Program-made: the position numbers and the translations under genes
In this document: piece after piece, positions 24,568 to 32,852 of the stretch
Numbering within the stretch: position 1 is the first letter of the stretch
Layout of the letters: each line of letters opens with the position of its first letter
Source of the DNA: Mesorhizobium australicum WSM2073
GTDB taxonomy: Bacteria > Pseudomonadota > Alphaproteobacteria > Rhizobiales > Rhizobiaceae
Length of the DNA: 64,000 nucleotides
Direction of reading: 5' to 3'
NCBI RefSeq assembly: GCF_000230995.2
Contig: NC_019973.1
Location: 5,470,001-5,534,000 of the forward strand
The notes under the pieces: model-generated
What the model was told of the DNA's origin: nothing
Seen by the model: the letters and a program-made list of their open reading frames with translations, nothing else
The model's database searches: none

Positions 24568-25578
24568 TCACTGCGCCGCCTTGACGAAGGACGGATCGAT
24601 CATCTGCTCCGGCGTCACATCGGCCTGCAGAAGCTTGGCGTTCTTGGCGGCCGCTTCGACATCGGCGAATGTCTTGGTGGTAAACTCGCCGGTGAGCGCC
24701 GTCTTGTTTTCGGCGAGCGAATAGTAGCGCACCCCGTCGAAAGCGGTGTTGAGGTCCTTGACGTCGGAACCGACCGCCTTGGCGATGATGGCGCGGCCGC
24801 CGGCGGTGTCGGCGTTATAATCCTTGAGCGCGGCGTCCCAGCTCTTGATCATGGCCAGCACCTGGCCGGGTCGCGATTTGATCACCTCGTCACGCACCAC
24901 CAGCACGTCGCTGATCAGGCCGGGATCCTCGCCGGCGGTGAACAGCAGCTTGACGTCCTTGTTCTGCGCCATGGCGACAGTGAGGTACGGCTCGTAGGTG
25001 ACCGCGACCGGCACCTGGCCCGCGATCAGGGCGCCGCCGGCGTCGGCGGCAGGCATCGGAACCGGCTGGATATCGGCGACCGACATGCCGTTCCTGGCGA
25101 GCGCGTATTTGAGCAGGATGTCGCTCGTCGTGCCTTCCTCGAAAGCGACCTGCTTGCCCTTGAGATCGGCGACGGAGGTGACATCCTTGCCTGCGACGAT
25201 GGCGTCGGCGGTCATGGAGACATCGAGCAGCAGCACGATCTTCACCGGCAGACCGGCCGCAACCATGCCCATCGCCGTGTGGGTGGCGATGTTGGCGGCG
25301 TCGAGCTGGCCGCTTGCGAGCGCCGCGTTGATATCCTTGTCCTCGGCAAAGTTGACGATCTGGACGTCCGACAGACCGTTTGTCTTGAACAGTCCCTTGG
25401 CCTCGGCGACGTGCCATTGACCATATCCAAGCCAGGGCTCGATGCCTATCTTGAACGATCCAGCTTCAGGTGTCGTCGGGATGGCAGCATCGGCTGCGTG
25501 GGCCACCGGGGCGGTGGCGAGCCCGATCGCGGCGGCCATCACGAGCGCGCGAAATTGTCCTGCTAGGTTAAGCGTCAT
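24568..25578 (-). CDS. Periplasmic substrate-binding protein, SsuA/TauA/NrtA-like
   Basis: This 336-residue binding protein has a Sec signal peptide (to about residue 29, APVAHAADA) and the family motif FKIGIEPWLGYGQWHVAEAKG, followed by VNFAEDKDINAALASGQLDA. Members bind sulfonates, nitrate, thiamine precursors or related small molecules. It is the first gene of the importer operon; GGGGAACG precedes ATG 25578. The 265-bp leader upstream holds a copy of the operator-like repeat found before the DHPS catabolic genes, which links transport and catabolism. Confidence 0.87.
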   Translation of the reverse strand: MTLNLAGQFRALVMAAAIGLATAPVAHAADAAIPTTPEAGSFKIGIEPWLGYGQWHVAEAKGLFKTNGLSDVQIVNFAEDKDINAALASGQLDAANIATHTAMGMVAAGLPVKIVLLLDVSMTADAIVAGKDVTSVADLKGKQVAFEEGTTSDILLKYALARNGMSVADIQPVPMPAADAGGALIAGQVPVAVTYEPYLTVAMAQNKDVKLLFTAGEDPGLISDVLVVRDEVIKSRPGQVLAMIKSWDAALKDYNADTAGGRAIIAKAVGSDVKDLNTAFDGVRYYSLAENKTALTGEFTTKTFADVEAAAKNAKLLQADVTPEQMIDPSFVKAAQ

Positions 25579-25744
25579 CTTTCGTTCCCCTTGATGATCA
25601 GACCGCTTTTTACCCAGGCATCCGGTCTGGTGAGACTGCGGGGTTCTGCTCTTGCGGCACTGTGCCTCGGCGTCTTGCCCGCCACTTCATGGTTGAAGCG
25701 CTGACATATTTCAGCGGCAGCGGCAGCGGATGTCAAGGCTGAAA

Positions 25745-25764
25745 TACATACATGCATATACAAG
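25745..25764 (-). promoter_or_regulatory. Candidate GntR operator upstream of the ABC importer
   Basis: Plus strand TACATACATGCATATACAAG; read on the minus strand it is a tandem of TTGTATATGC-like half-sites. It matches the element at 29845-29864 in 16 of 20 positions. It lies 167 bp upstream of the binding-protein ATG and just after the GntR gene. Confidence 0.5.
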
Positions 25765-25843
25765 TTGGAGAGACTCAAATTTCAGGTTGATCCAGCTCGG
25801 CGGCTTGCATTGGCCCGTCGCGTTCAGCTCGCTCCCGTCGCCT

Positions 25844-26575
25844 TCAGCTCGCTTTGGAAGGCGAGTAGCGGCTGCCGAGCGAGTAGCGGCTGCCGGCATA
25901 GGTCAGCTTGCTGATCGTGGCCACGATGGCCCCCGTCCATGTCCGGCGATGCAGGAGAAGGCAGCAACTGCCGACATCGATGCCGAGATGCTGTGCGGCC
26001 TCCTTGTCGGCCGGGATGGCGGAGATGATATGCTCGACCTCGGTCACCGGCGTCTTCTGCATCAGGTAGTCATAGGTCGCTGTCTTGGTGAAGTCCTGCT
26101 TGTCGTAGTCGGGGATCAGGCCCGGATTGACGAAACGCTCCTCCAGTTGCACCGGCAAGTCGTTCTCGAAATTGACGACGACGGAGTGATAGATCGAAAC
26201 CCGCTTCGCAAACTCGAACGACAGTGCCAATTCCTTGGTCGGCATCATCGTTTCGAGAACGAGGACTTCGGAGCGGTGGCTGTTGCCGCGCTCGACGATC
26301 TCCGCAGCGATATTGTTGATCTCGATCAGCGTCGACTGCGGCCGGGGCGGCGCGATGAATGTTCCCACACCCTGCAGCCGGATCAGGAATCCCGCCGAGG
26401 TCAGCTCCCGCAGAGCCCGGTGGACCGTCATCCGCGACACGCCCAGTGACGCCACCAGCTCATTCTCGGACGGCAGCTTGCGGTCCTTGCCCCACCGGCC
26501 CGTCCCGATATTGGTCAGGATATAGTCCTTCACCTTCTCGTAGAGGGGGCTTGCCGTGTCGGGCAAATCGATCAT
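25844..26575 (-). CDS. GntR/HutC-family regulator of the DHPS cluster (HpsR-like)
   Basis: This 243-residue regulator has a winged helix at residues 8-75 (KLPSENELVASLGVSRMTVHRALREL) and a UTRA ligand-binding domain (about 90-235). It sits between the catabolic genes and the transporter genes on the same strand and is the obvious candidate for a repressor responding to the sulfonate or an intermediate. An 18-bp near-exact tandem repeat (25861-25878, 25879-25896) encodes the C-terminal GSRYS-LGSRYS. The gene starts 1 bp after the zinc dehydrogenase stop (26577). Confidence 0.88.
   Translation of the reverse strand: MIDLPDTASPLYEKVKDYILTNIGTGRWGKDRKLPSENELVASLGVSRMTVHRALRELTSAGFLIRLQGVGTFIAPPRPQSTLIEINNIAAEIVERGNSHRSEVLVLETMMPTKELALSFEFAKRVSIYHSVVVNFENDLPVQLEERFVNPGLIPDYDKQDFTKTATYDYLMQKTPVTEVEHIISAIPADKEAAQHLGIDVGSCCLLLHRRTWTGAIVATISKLTYAGSRYSLGSRYSPSKAS
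25861..25896. repeat. 18-bp tandem duplication at the 3' end of the GntR gene
   Basis: GCGAGTAGCGGCTGCCGA is followed at once by GCGAGTAGCGGCTGCCGG (17 of 18 identical). It adds six residues near the C-terminus without breaking the frame. Confidence 0.85.
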
Positions 26576-26576
26576 T

Positions 26577-27605
26577 TCAAAAATCCTTTCCGGCAGGTTG
26601 CCGCATGCGGATGATTGTTTTCAAGCCATCGCTGCTTCCCGCCAACAGCCGCTCATAGGCGGCTGGGATGTCGTCCAGACCGATCTCGCAATCGACCAGG
26701 GCCAGCAGCGGTTCACTCAGCTCACCCAGCATCCGGACAGCGTCTGGCAATTCGTCCGCGAAAGCATGGCATCCGAGCAACGCGATCTCGCGTTCGACAA
26801 GAACATTGGGGTCGATGTCGAGGCGGCCATGGAAGATGCCGACCATCGCTATCGCACCACCAGGATCGAGAACGCCGAGCAACTGGCTGAACGCCGCGAT
26901 GCTGCCGGTCGCCTCGATGGCCGCCAGCAACGGGACATTGGCGGTCGCGGCTGCAATGACCTCGCGGTCGAGATCGACGATCGTGGCGCCCGTCACTCGC
27001 GCCACGCGGGCGCAGCGCGCCTGGTTGCGGTCGGCGACAAGCACGGTGCCGGCGAAGGTTCGCGAAAGCAACAGCGCGGCAAGACCGCCGATCGGCCCGC
27101 AGCCGACGACCAGAACCGAACCCGCCGTCTTCGGCAGACGCCGCACCGCGTGCAGCGCGACGGCAAGCGGCTCGGCCATCGCCGCGACGCGCTCGTCAAG
27201 GCTCGCATCGATGACATGCAGCAGACGTGCGGGCAACACCGCCTGTTCGGCAAAGCCGCCATCGCAGATTTCGCCGACGAAGCCCAGCGCTGCGCAGAGA
27301 TGCCGCTTGCCGGCACGGCATTGCGCGCAGTCTCCGCACCAGAAACGGGAATCGGCGACGACCCTGTCGCCGACGGCAATGGTATCGACGCCCTCGCCCA
27401 GCGCGATCACCGTGCCGGTCAACTCGTGGCCCGCCGTCGAGGGCGCCCGGCTTATCCATTGGCCGGTGCGGAAATTGTGCAGGTCCGAACCGCAGATGCC
27501 GGCGGCATCGACCCTGAGCTTTACCCAGCCGGCATCGGGAATGCCTGGCGCGGCGATGTCCTCGACGCGCAGGTCGCCCGGTCCATAAAGTCGTGCCGCC
27601 CTCAT
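26577..27605 (-). CDS. hpsP: Zinc-dependent alcohol dehydrogenase, probable DHPS 2-dehydrogenase HpsP
   Basis: This 342-residue zinc MDR has the catalytic-zinc motif GICGSDLHNFR and GHELTG, the structural-zinc cluster C-G-D-C-A-Q-C with a fourth Cys (CRAGKRHLC), and the Rossmann motif VLVVGCGPIGGLAALL. In DHPS degradation HpsP, with HpsO, interconverts the DHPS enantiomers through the 2-keto form so that the R form reaches HpsN. The specific name rests on the neighbouring HisD-like and SDR genes; on sequence it could be any sorbitol/threonine dehydrogenase-like enzyme. It lies 14 bp after the hpsN stop. Confidence 0.78.
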   Translation of the reverse strand: MRAARLYGPGDLRVEDIAAPGIPDAGWVKLRVDAAGICGSDLHNFRTGQWISRAPSTAGHELTGTVIALGEGVDTIAVGDRVVADSRFWCGDCAQCRAGKRHLCAALGFVGEICDGGFAEQAVLPARLLHVIDASLDERVAAMAEPLAVALHAVRRLPKTAGSVLVVGCGPIGGLAALLLSRTFAGTVLVADRNQARCARVARVTGATIVDLDREVIAAATANVPLLAAIEATGSIAAFSQLLGVLDPGGAIAMVGIFHGRLDIDPNVLVEREIALLGCHAFADELPDAVRMLGELSEPLLALVDCEIGLDDIPAAYERLLAGSSDGLKTIIRMRQPAGKDF

Positions 27606-27619
27606 CGCGATCGTCTCCG

Positions 27620-28942
27620 CTAGCCGGCGAGATAGCGGTCGCGGATTTCCGAGACCGCGTTTTCGTGCGAGCTGAAGCCCTCGTAGCGGGCGAGCCTGCG
27701 GGCATGCTGCGCCAATTCCGGATACGCGGCCGAGGTGACATAGCCGACCGAGGAGCGCTTGACGAAATCCGTCACCGAAAGCGGCCCGTAGGTTCGCGCC
27801 CAGCGGCTGGTCGGCAGCACCGCATTCGGCCCGAGGATGAAGTTGGCAAGGGTCACCGGCGTATGCGGGCCCATGAGGATTTCGGCCGCCTCGGTGATGT
27901 GGCCGAGATGCGCGAACGGCTCCTTCGACAGGATTTCCAGATGTTCAGGCGCGTAGTCGTTGATGAAGCGATAGCTTTCCTCCAGCGACGCCGTCAGCAC
28001 GATGCCGCCGCGCTTTCCGGTCAGCACCGCGCGCGAGAATTCCACACGCTGTTCGGTCATCCGCGACCAGTGGTCGGGAAATGCAGCAAGGGCTGCTTCG
28101 GCGACCTTGCGGCTGTGCGTCACCAGATAGGCTGAAGAATCCGGCCCGTGCTCGGCTTCGATCAGCAGATCGAGCGCGGCAAGGCCTCCGTCGACGCTGT
28201 CGTCGGCAAAGATGATGGCTTCCGACGGTCCGGCCGGGAGCCCCGTATTGATGATCGAGGACAGCACGCTCTTGGCCGCCACCACCCAGGGACTGCCCGG
28301 GCCGACGATCTTGAGCGCCGGCTTCACCGTCTCGGTGCCGTAGGCGACGGCGGCAACGGCTTGCGCGCCGCCGCATTTATAGACGGTTTCGACGCCGGCA
28401 AGGCGAGCGGCGACCAGCGTGGCCGCGTCCACCGAACCATCCGAGGTTGGCGGCGTCACGATCGCGATCCGCGGCACGCCGGCAATCACAGCCGGAACCG
28501 ACGTCATCATCGTCACCGATGGAAAGGCGCCCTTGCCGCGCGGCACGTAGAGCGCGACCGATGCGATGGGCGTATACCGGTCGCCGGCATAGGCGCCCGG
28601 CCGGATCTCCTTGAGCCACATGGTCTCCGGCTTCTGCTCCTCATGAAAATGCCTGATATTCTCGATGCCGAACCTGATGCTCTCCACGACTTCCTTCTCG
28701 ACCTTGTCGAAGGCCGCATCGAACTCCGCTTCCGACACTTTCAGTCCGCCTTCCCTCACATTGGCCTTGTCGAACTCCCTGGCGAAACGGATCAGGGCGG
28801 CGTCACCCTCTTCCCTGACGGCCTGGATGATCGGGCGGACCTTTTCGACGAAGGCCGACAGATCGCCTTCGGCGCGTTTCAGCAGACCGGCCCGTTGCGT
28901 GGTATTGAGGGATGACAGATCGTGGAAGCTGATGTCGGACAT
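27620..28942 (-). CDS. hpsN: HisD-like sulfopropanediol 3-dehydrogenase HpsN
   Basis: This 440-residue NAD+-dependent member of the histidinol dehydrogenase family has the conserved YVPRGKGAFPSVTMM, GPGSPWVVAAK and zinc-site region IEAEHGPDSSAY. The gene is far from any histidine biosynthesis gene and is flanked by an SDR and a zinc dehydrogenase, the known hpsNOP arrangement, so oxidation of (R)-2,3-dihydroxypropanesulfonate to (R)-sulfolactate is the likely reaction. In HisD the zinc-site glutamine precedes this motif; here the segment reads LLIEAEHG. A true HisD would be expected in a his locus. Confidence 0.83.
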   Translation of the reverse strand: MSDISFHDLSSLNTTQRAGLLKRAEGDLSAFVEKVRPIIQAVREEGDAALIRFAREFDKANVREGGLKVSEAEFDAAFDKVEKEVVESIRFGIENIRHFHEEQKPETMWLKEIRPGAYAGDRYTPIASVALYVPRGKGAFPSVTMMTSVPAVIAGVPRIAIVTPPTSDGSVDAATLVAARLAGVETVYKCGGAQAVAAVAYGTETVKPALKIVGPGSPWVVAAKSVLSSIINTGLPAGPSEAIIFADDSVDGGLAALDLLIEAEHGPDSSAYLVTHSRKVAEAALAAFPDHWSRMTEQRVEFSRAVLTGKRGGIVLTASLEESYRFINDYAPEHLEILSKEPFAHLGHITEAAEILMGPHTPVTLANFILGPNAVLPTSRWARTYGPLSVTDFVKRSSVGYVTSAAYPELAQHARRLARYEGFSSHENAVSEIRDRYLAG

Positions 28943-29021
28943 GGGTGCTCCTTCTGTTCAGAGCAATGCGCCGGCCGGTCACATTGCGGAAGACTTTGTT
29001 CTCTAACCTGGGCGAGTCGCC

Positions 29022-29795
29022 TCAGATCGATGCGAGGAAACCGCCATCCACCGGAATGGACTGGCCGGTAATGTAGGCTGAGGCATCCGAAGCAAGGAAC
29101 ACGGCGACGCCGTGCAGATCGCGCAGATCGCCGAAACGATGCTGCGGGATTTTGGCGAGCATGGATTGCCGCCACGCTTCGTCGGCGTAGAACACCTCCG
29201 TCATCGCCGTCCTGAAATAGCCCGGGGCGATGGCGTTGACCCTGATGCCAAGCTGCGCCCATTCCGCTGCCAGCGCCCGGGTCATGCCGAGCAGGCCCGA
29301 CTTGGACGAGCCGTATGGCACCGCCGTCGGAATGCCGACTTCTGAAGTCAACGAGCAGAGGTTGATGATGGCGCCGGGCCGCCCGGCGTCCCGCATCTGC
29401 CGTGCCGCCGCCTGGGCGCAGAAGAACGCCCCTTTGAGATTGGTATCGACGATCCGGTCCCACAGCGGCTCGTCAACGTCGAGCGAGGGCCGGACCTCTT
29501 CCACTCCGGCATTGTTGACGAGAATGTCGAAGCCGCCAAGCAGGCGGGCTGCCTCGGCGATAACCGTGCGGCACTGGTCGACATCGGTCACGTCAAGCGC
29601 AATGGCGTGCGCAACCCCGCCGGCCGCGCGGATGGCCGCCGTCGTCTCGTCAAGCGAGTCCAGGCTACGCGCCGTGACCGCGACGTCGGCGCCGGCCGCG
29701 CTCAGCGCCCCGGCGATGCTGCGGCCAATGCCACGGCTGGCGCCGGTGACAAGCGCCTTCCTGCCGGAGAGGTCGAAAAGAGAAGCGTCGCGCAT
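29022..29795 (-). CDS. hpsO: Short-chain dehydrogenase, probable DHPS 2-dehydrogenase HpsO
   Basis: This 257-residue classical SDR has the cofactor motif VTGASRGIGRSIAGAL near residues 17-32, NNAGVEEVR, and catalytic Tyr-Lys in VPYGSSKSGLLG. It ends in the tetramer-forming GQSIPVDGGFLASI. It is the first gene of the minus-strand catabolic unit, 79 bp before hpsN, with an operator-like tandem repeat 50 bp upstream. Paired with the HisD-like and zinc enzymes, a role as the second DHPS 2-dehydrogenase is proposed. Sequence alone supports only 'glucose/ribitol-type SDR'. Confidence 0.78.
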   Translation of the reverse strand: MRDASLFDLSGRKALVTGASRGIGRSIAGALSAAGADVAVTARSLDSLDETTAAIRAAGGVAHAIALDVTDVDQCRTVIAEAARLLGGFDILVNNAGVEEVRPSLDVDEPLWDRIVDTNLKGAFFCAQAAARQMRDAGRPGAIINLCSLTSEVGIPTAVPYGSSKSGLLGMTRALAAEWAQLGIRVNAIAPGYFRTAMTEVFYADEAWRQSMLAKIPQHRFGDLRDLHGVAVFLASDASAYITGQSIPVDGGFLASI

Positions 29796-29844
29796 GTGAT
29801 CCTCCTTGGCCGCTCCATAGCCCAGAGACTACCAGATCGACTTA

Positions 29845-29864
29845 CATATACAAGCATATACAAA
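29845..29864 (-). promoter_or_regulatory. Tandem operator candidate upstream of the DHPS catabolic unit
   Basis: CATATACAAG-CATATACAAA on the plus strand is two adjacent 10-mers differing at one base (TTTGTATATGC-TTGTATATG on minus). It is 50 bp before the SDR start and is also upstream of the plus-strand oxidase. The remaining 29796-30099 interval (304 bp) shows no gene I can support. Confidence 0.55.
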
Positions 29865-30099
29865 CAAAGCTGATTGCGATAACGTGACGTCAGCCGCCGC
29901 ACCAGGATCGCGTAGTTGGCTCTTCATACGAGATGCCACGGGCGGCAGCCCTGTCGCAAATGTCGTAACCTCCCGAAAGCAAGCAGAATTGCCTGGCGTA
30001 CCCGACACGAAAGTCTGGGTCTGCCGCGCGTGCGGGATATCGGCCATTGAAAGCTATCGTGCCCCTCGAGCCGGCCGCCTTGTCGTGAGAGCCTCGTCC

Positions 30100-31383
30100 A
30101 TGAACGAAAGCAGCCCGCCCCGGAGCCTCTATCGCGATACGGCTGGCGGCACCGGCAACTACCCCTCCCTTGCCGGCGCGCAGCGGGCAAGGGTCGCCAT
30201 TGTCGGCGCTGGCTTGACCGGCCTGTCGACTGCCTTGCATCTGGCGGAAGCCGGCGACGACGTCTGCGTGCTCGAGGCCTATCAGCCGGGATGGGGAGCC
30301 TCGGGCAGGAATGGCGGCCAGGTCAATCCCGGCCTCAAATACGATCCCGACACGATCGAAGCCATGTTCGGCCCCGAGCTGGGGTCGCGGATGATCGACT
30401 TCTCCTACGGTGCTCCGGATTTCACCTTCAGCCTCATCAAGCGCCTGTCGATCGATTGCGAGGTCCGGCAGAACGGCACCATACGCGCGGCCATCCGGCC
30501 GCAGCCGGCAGCCGCGGTGCGGGCCACGGCCAACCAATGCGAGCGGCGGGGGATGCCGGTCGGCTTGCTTGACGCAAAAGCGATGGCGGCGCGAACCGGC
30601 ACGGACAGATACATGTTCGGCATGTTCGATGCTCGCGGCGGCGACCTCCATCCCTTGAAATACGCGCGTGGCCTGGCGGCCGCCGCGCGGAAGGCCGGCG
30701 CGCGGATATTTGGCGGCAGCGAGGTTCTCTCGCTCAGCAGGCAGGCCGGGCGCTGGCTCCTCGAGACCGCAAACGGATCCGTCAGCGCCGAGAAGGTCCT
30801 TGTGGCGACGAACGGCTACACGGGAAACTTGTGGCCTGGCCTGGAGCAGTCGCTGGTTCCGGTGTTCAGCGCCATCGCAGCGACCGAACCGCTGTCGCCC
30901 ACGGTCGCGGCCGCAATTCTTCCCGAAAGGCCGGTCGTCTACGAAGCCGGCAACATCACCGTCTATTACCGCATCGACGTCCAGAACCGGCTCCTCATGG
31001 GCGGACGGGGACCGATGAGGCCCATCGGCGATGCTTCCGCCATCCGCTATCTCACCGACTATGCGCTACGGCTCTGGCCGGCGCTTGCTGGAGCGGGGTG
31101 GACACATGGCTGGAACGGCCGGGTCGCGGTCACCAAGGACCATCTTCTACACGTTCACGAGCCGGAAGACGGCGTGCTGATCTGCCTTGGCTACAATGGC
31201 CGCGGTGTTGCCATGGCCTCGGCGATGGGCGATGCGCTGGCAAACCGCCTTCGCGGCGACGAGACCACTGCCTTCCCGATGCCGATATCGGGGCTGAAGC
31301 CAATCCGGCTCCACCGCTTCTGGCCGCTTGGCGTCAGGGCGGCGATCCTTTCGGGCCGGGTGAAGGACCGGTTCGGCCGATAA
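30100..31383 (+). CDS. FAD-dependent oxidoreductase, DAO family (PuuB/glycine oxidase-like)
   Basis: This 427-residue flavoprotein has an N-terminal dinucleotide fold VAIVGAGLTGLSTALHLAEAG (about residues 29-49), then GASGRNGGQVNPGL, a hallmark of gamma-glutamylputrescine oxidase and related amine oxidases, and a C-terminal YNGRGVAMASAMG. It should oxidise a secondary or primary amine with O2 as acceptor in the cytoplasm. The frame is open to 29884, but MNESSPPRSLY at 30100 is the natural start for the family. It is divergent from the DHPS unit and may share the operator at 29845. Substrate unknown. Confidence 0.83.
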   Translation: MNESSPPRSLYRDTAGGTGNYPSLAGAQRARVAIVGAGLTGLSTALHLAEAGDDVCVLEAYQPGWGASGRNGGQVNPGLKYDPDTIEAMFGPELGSRMIDFSYGAPDFTFSLIKRLSIDCEVRQNGTIRAAIRPQPAAAVRATANQCERRGMPVGLLDAKAMAARTGTDRYMFGMFDARGGDLHPLKYARGLAAAARKAGARIFGGSEVLSLSRQAGRWLLETANGSVSAEKVLVATNGYTGNLWPGLEQSLVPVFSAIAATEPLSPTVAAAILPERPVVYEAGNITVYYRIDVQNRLLMGGRGPMRPIGDASAIRYLTDYALRLWPALAGAGWTHGWNGRVAVTKDHLLHVHEPEDGVLICLGYNGRGVAMASAMGDALANRLRGDETTAFPMPISGLKPIRLHRFWPLGVRAAILSGRVKDRFGR

Positions 31384-31585
31384 CGGAAGAGCACGCCGCT
31401 ATGCTCCGGTCTTGGCATCGGACAATCTTCGGGCGTGGTCGTCCATGCATGCGGAGCATCAGCGCCCGCTGATTGCGACCGGTGCACTGCAGGTCGCCCT
31501 GCGGCGCGCAGGCGCGTTCAACGGCCGGGCTTCAGCCAAGCGCTTCAGCGCGCCAGCGGTCGGAGCGGGATATGTTCCGAGCACG

Positions 31586-32146
31586 CTACTCGGCGGCTAT
31601 CCTGGCGCGCTGCCGGCCGAAGAGCGCCAGACCGACATCGTCCACGGCGAGGCCAATGCGGGTCTGGATCGCTTCGGATGCCAGCACGCCATCAGCGAAA
31701 TCTTTCTCCGAGGCGTATATGGCCGTCGGCAGCGCAAAGGCTTCGAAAAAGCCGAACAGCGGCCGCAGCTGATGCTCGACGATCAATGCATGGCGATCGC
31801 CGCCGCCGGTCGCCGCCAGCAGCACCGGCTTGCCCCTGAGGGCCGCCGGATCGACTAGATCGAAGAAATGCTTGAACAGCCCGGTATAGCTGCCTTTGTA
31901 GGTGGGCGAGCCGACCACCAGGACATCGGCGGTCAGGATCCGCTCGAGGACGGCGCGGGCCTGCTCGTCCAGGTCCCGAGTGGCTTTGGCATTGCCAAGG
32001 CTGGGACCGAGATCGACGATGTCATGGGTGCTGGCGGCGAGGCCGTATCGTCCGGCGATCTCCGTCACGATATGGTCCACGAAGCCACGGGTCTTGGAGG
32101 GCCGCGTGAAATTGCCGGAGAAGCCGACAATGGCCGGATTGGTCAT
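31586..32146 (-). CDS. NADPH-dependent FMN reductase, SsuE/MsuE-like
   Basis: This 186-residue flavodoxin-fold reductase has the family motifs VGFSGNFTRPSKTRGFVD for the phosphate loop and VGSPTYKGSYTGLFKHFFD, the hallmark of SsuE/MsuE enzymes that feed FMNH2 to two-component alkanesulfonate monooxygenases. No monooxygenase is visible in the window. The nearby organosulfonate cluster makes a link to sulfur acquisition attractive but unproven. The frame runs to 32482; ATG 32146 with AGGG about 8 nt upstream is chosen. It is convergent with the oxidase gene. Confidence 0.82.
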   Translation of the reverse strand: MTNPAIVGFSGNFTRPSKTRGFVDHIVTEIAGRYGLAASTHDIVDLGPSLGNAKATRDLDEQARAVLERILTADVLVVGSPTYKGSYTGLFKHFFDLVDPAALRGKPVLLAATGGGDRHALIVEHQLRPLFGFFEAFALPTAIYASEKDFADGVLASEAIQTRIGLAVDDVGLALFGRQRARIAAE

Positions 32147-32392
32147 GATGGATGCCCTGTGATCTTTTCGAACCAGTTTGCCAATGCCCATAGTTTTTAT
32201 AGACATTACTGCCGAACAAAAGGAATTCACGGTCGCCGTGGGACGAAATCGGAAAAGATTTTTCTCCCGGGAGCCAGATCGCCCGCCTGCATGCCGGATG
32301 ATGACGTCACCCGATCCAGATGCACTTGGCAGCCGTCCCACGCGAAGGGCGATGCGACCGGTGGCGAAAAGGGGGACCATCACCGTTTGTTC

Positions 32393-32417
32393 GGAACCTG
32401 ATCGCCCGGCGGCTGTT
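32393..32417 (+). promoter_or_regulatory. EcfG-type promoter of the stress operon beginning at 32446
   Basis: GGAAC (32393-32397), 16 nt, TGTT (32414-32417), 28 nt before the ATG. Confidence 0.5.
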
Positions 32418-32445
32418 TTCCGTTCAGCCAAATACGGAGGAAGCC

Positions 32446-32760
32446 ATGGCACGCGACAGAACCGAATATGAAACGGGCGCACGGAAGTATCCCGCCAGGA
32501 CCGGCCCGGATCCGAACGATGATTTCTCGGTTGACGCAGCGGGCAACAAGCCGCCGGCAGGCGGAATGGGGCTTACGCGACCGGCGGATCAGACAAATGA
32601 AGAGACACACCAGTCAGAAGGACAGAACCCGCCTCCCAAGGCGACGCCCAGCCCCGCAACGGAGAAGACATCCGGCGCGGGTCCGGCGATCTCCGAGCAC
32701 TCGAAGGACGCGAAGGCTCCAAGGTCGGGCCGCCAACCCGGCGCCTATGTCAAGGACTGA
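32446..32760 (+). CDS. Small Pro-rich hypothetical protein, first gene of stress operon
   Basis: This 104-residue hydrophilic, probably disordered protein is rich in Pro, Thr, Asp and Lys (begins MARDRTEYETGARKYPARTG), with no signal peptide or membrane segment. A strong ribosome-binding site (ACGGAGGAAGCC) precedes ATG 32446, and an EcfG-type promoter lies just upstream. It is followed after 92 bp by the YghA-like SDR. No family recognised; low-complexity stress proteins of this kind are common in rhizobia. Confidence 0.75.
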   Translation: MARDRTEYETGARKYPARTGPDPNDDFSVDAAGNKPPAGGMGLTRPADQTNEETHQSEGQNPPPKATPSPATEKTSGAGPAISEHSKDAKAPRSGRQPGAYVKD

Positions 32761-32852
32761 CGCGGACGGGGGCGATACCTTCTGACAAGCCATGCGCCGC
32801 GCAGACCGCCGGTCTGCCGCGCGTTGAACTTTCTTCAGCCGAGGAGACGACC

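Noticed and set aside
27620..28942. Annotation as histidinol dehydrogenase HisD for histidine biosynthesis
   Set aside because: No his genes are near and the flanking SDR, zinc dehydrogenase, GntR and sulfonate-type importer fit the hpsN branch of the family better.
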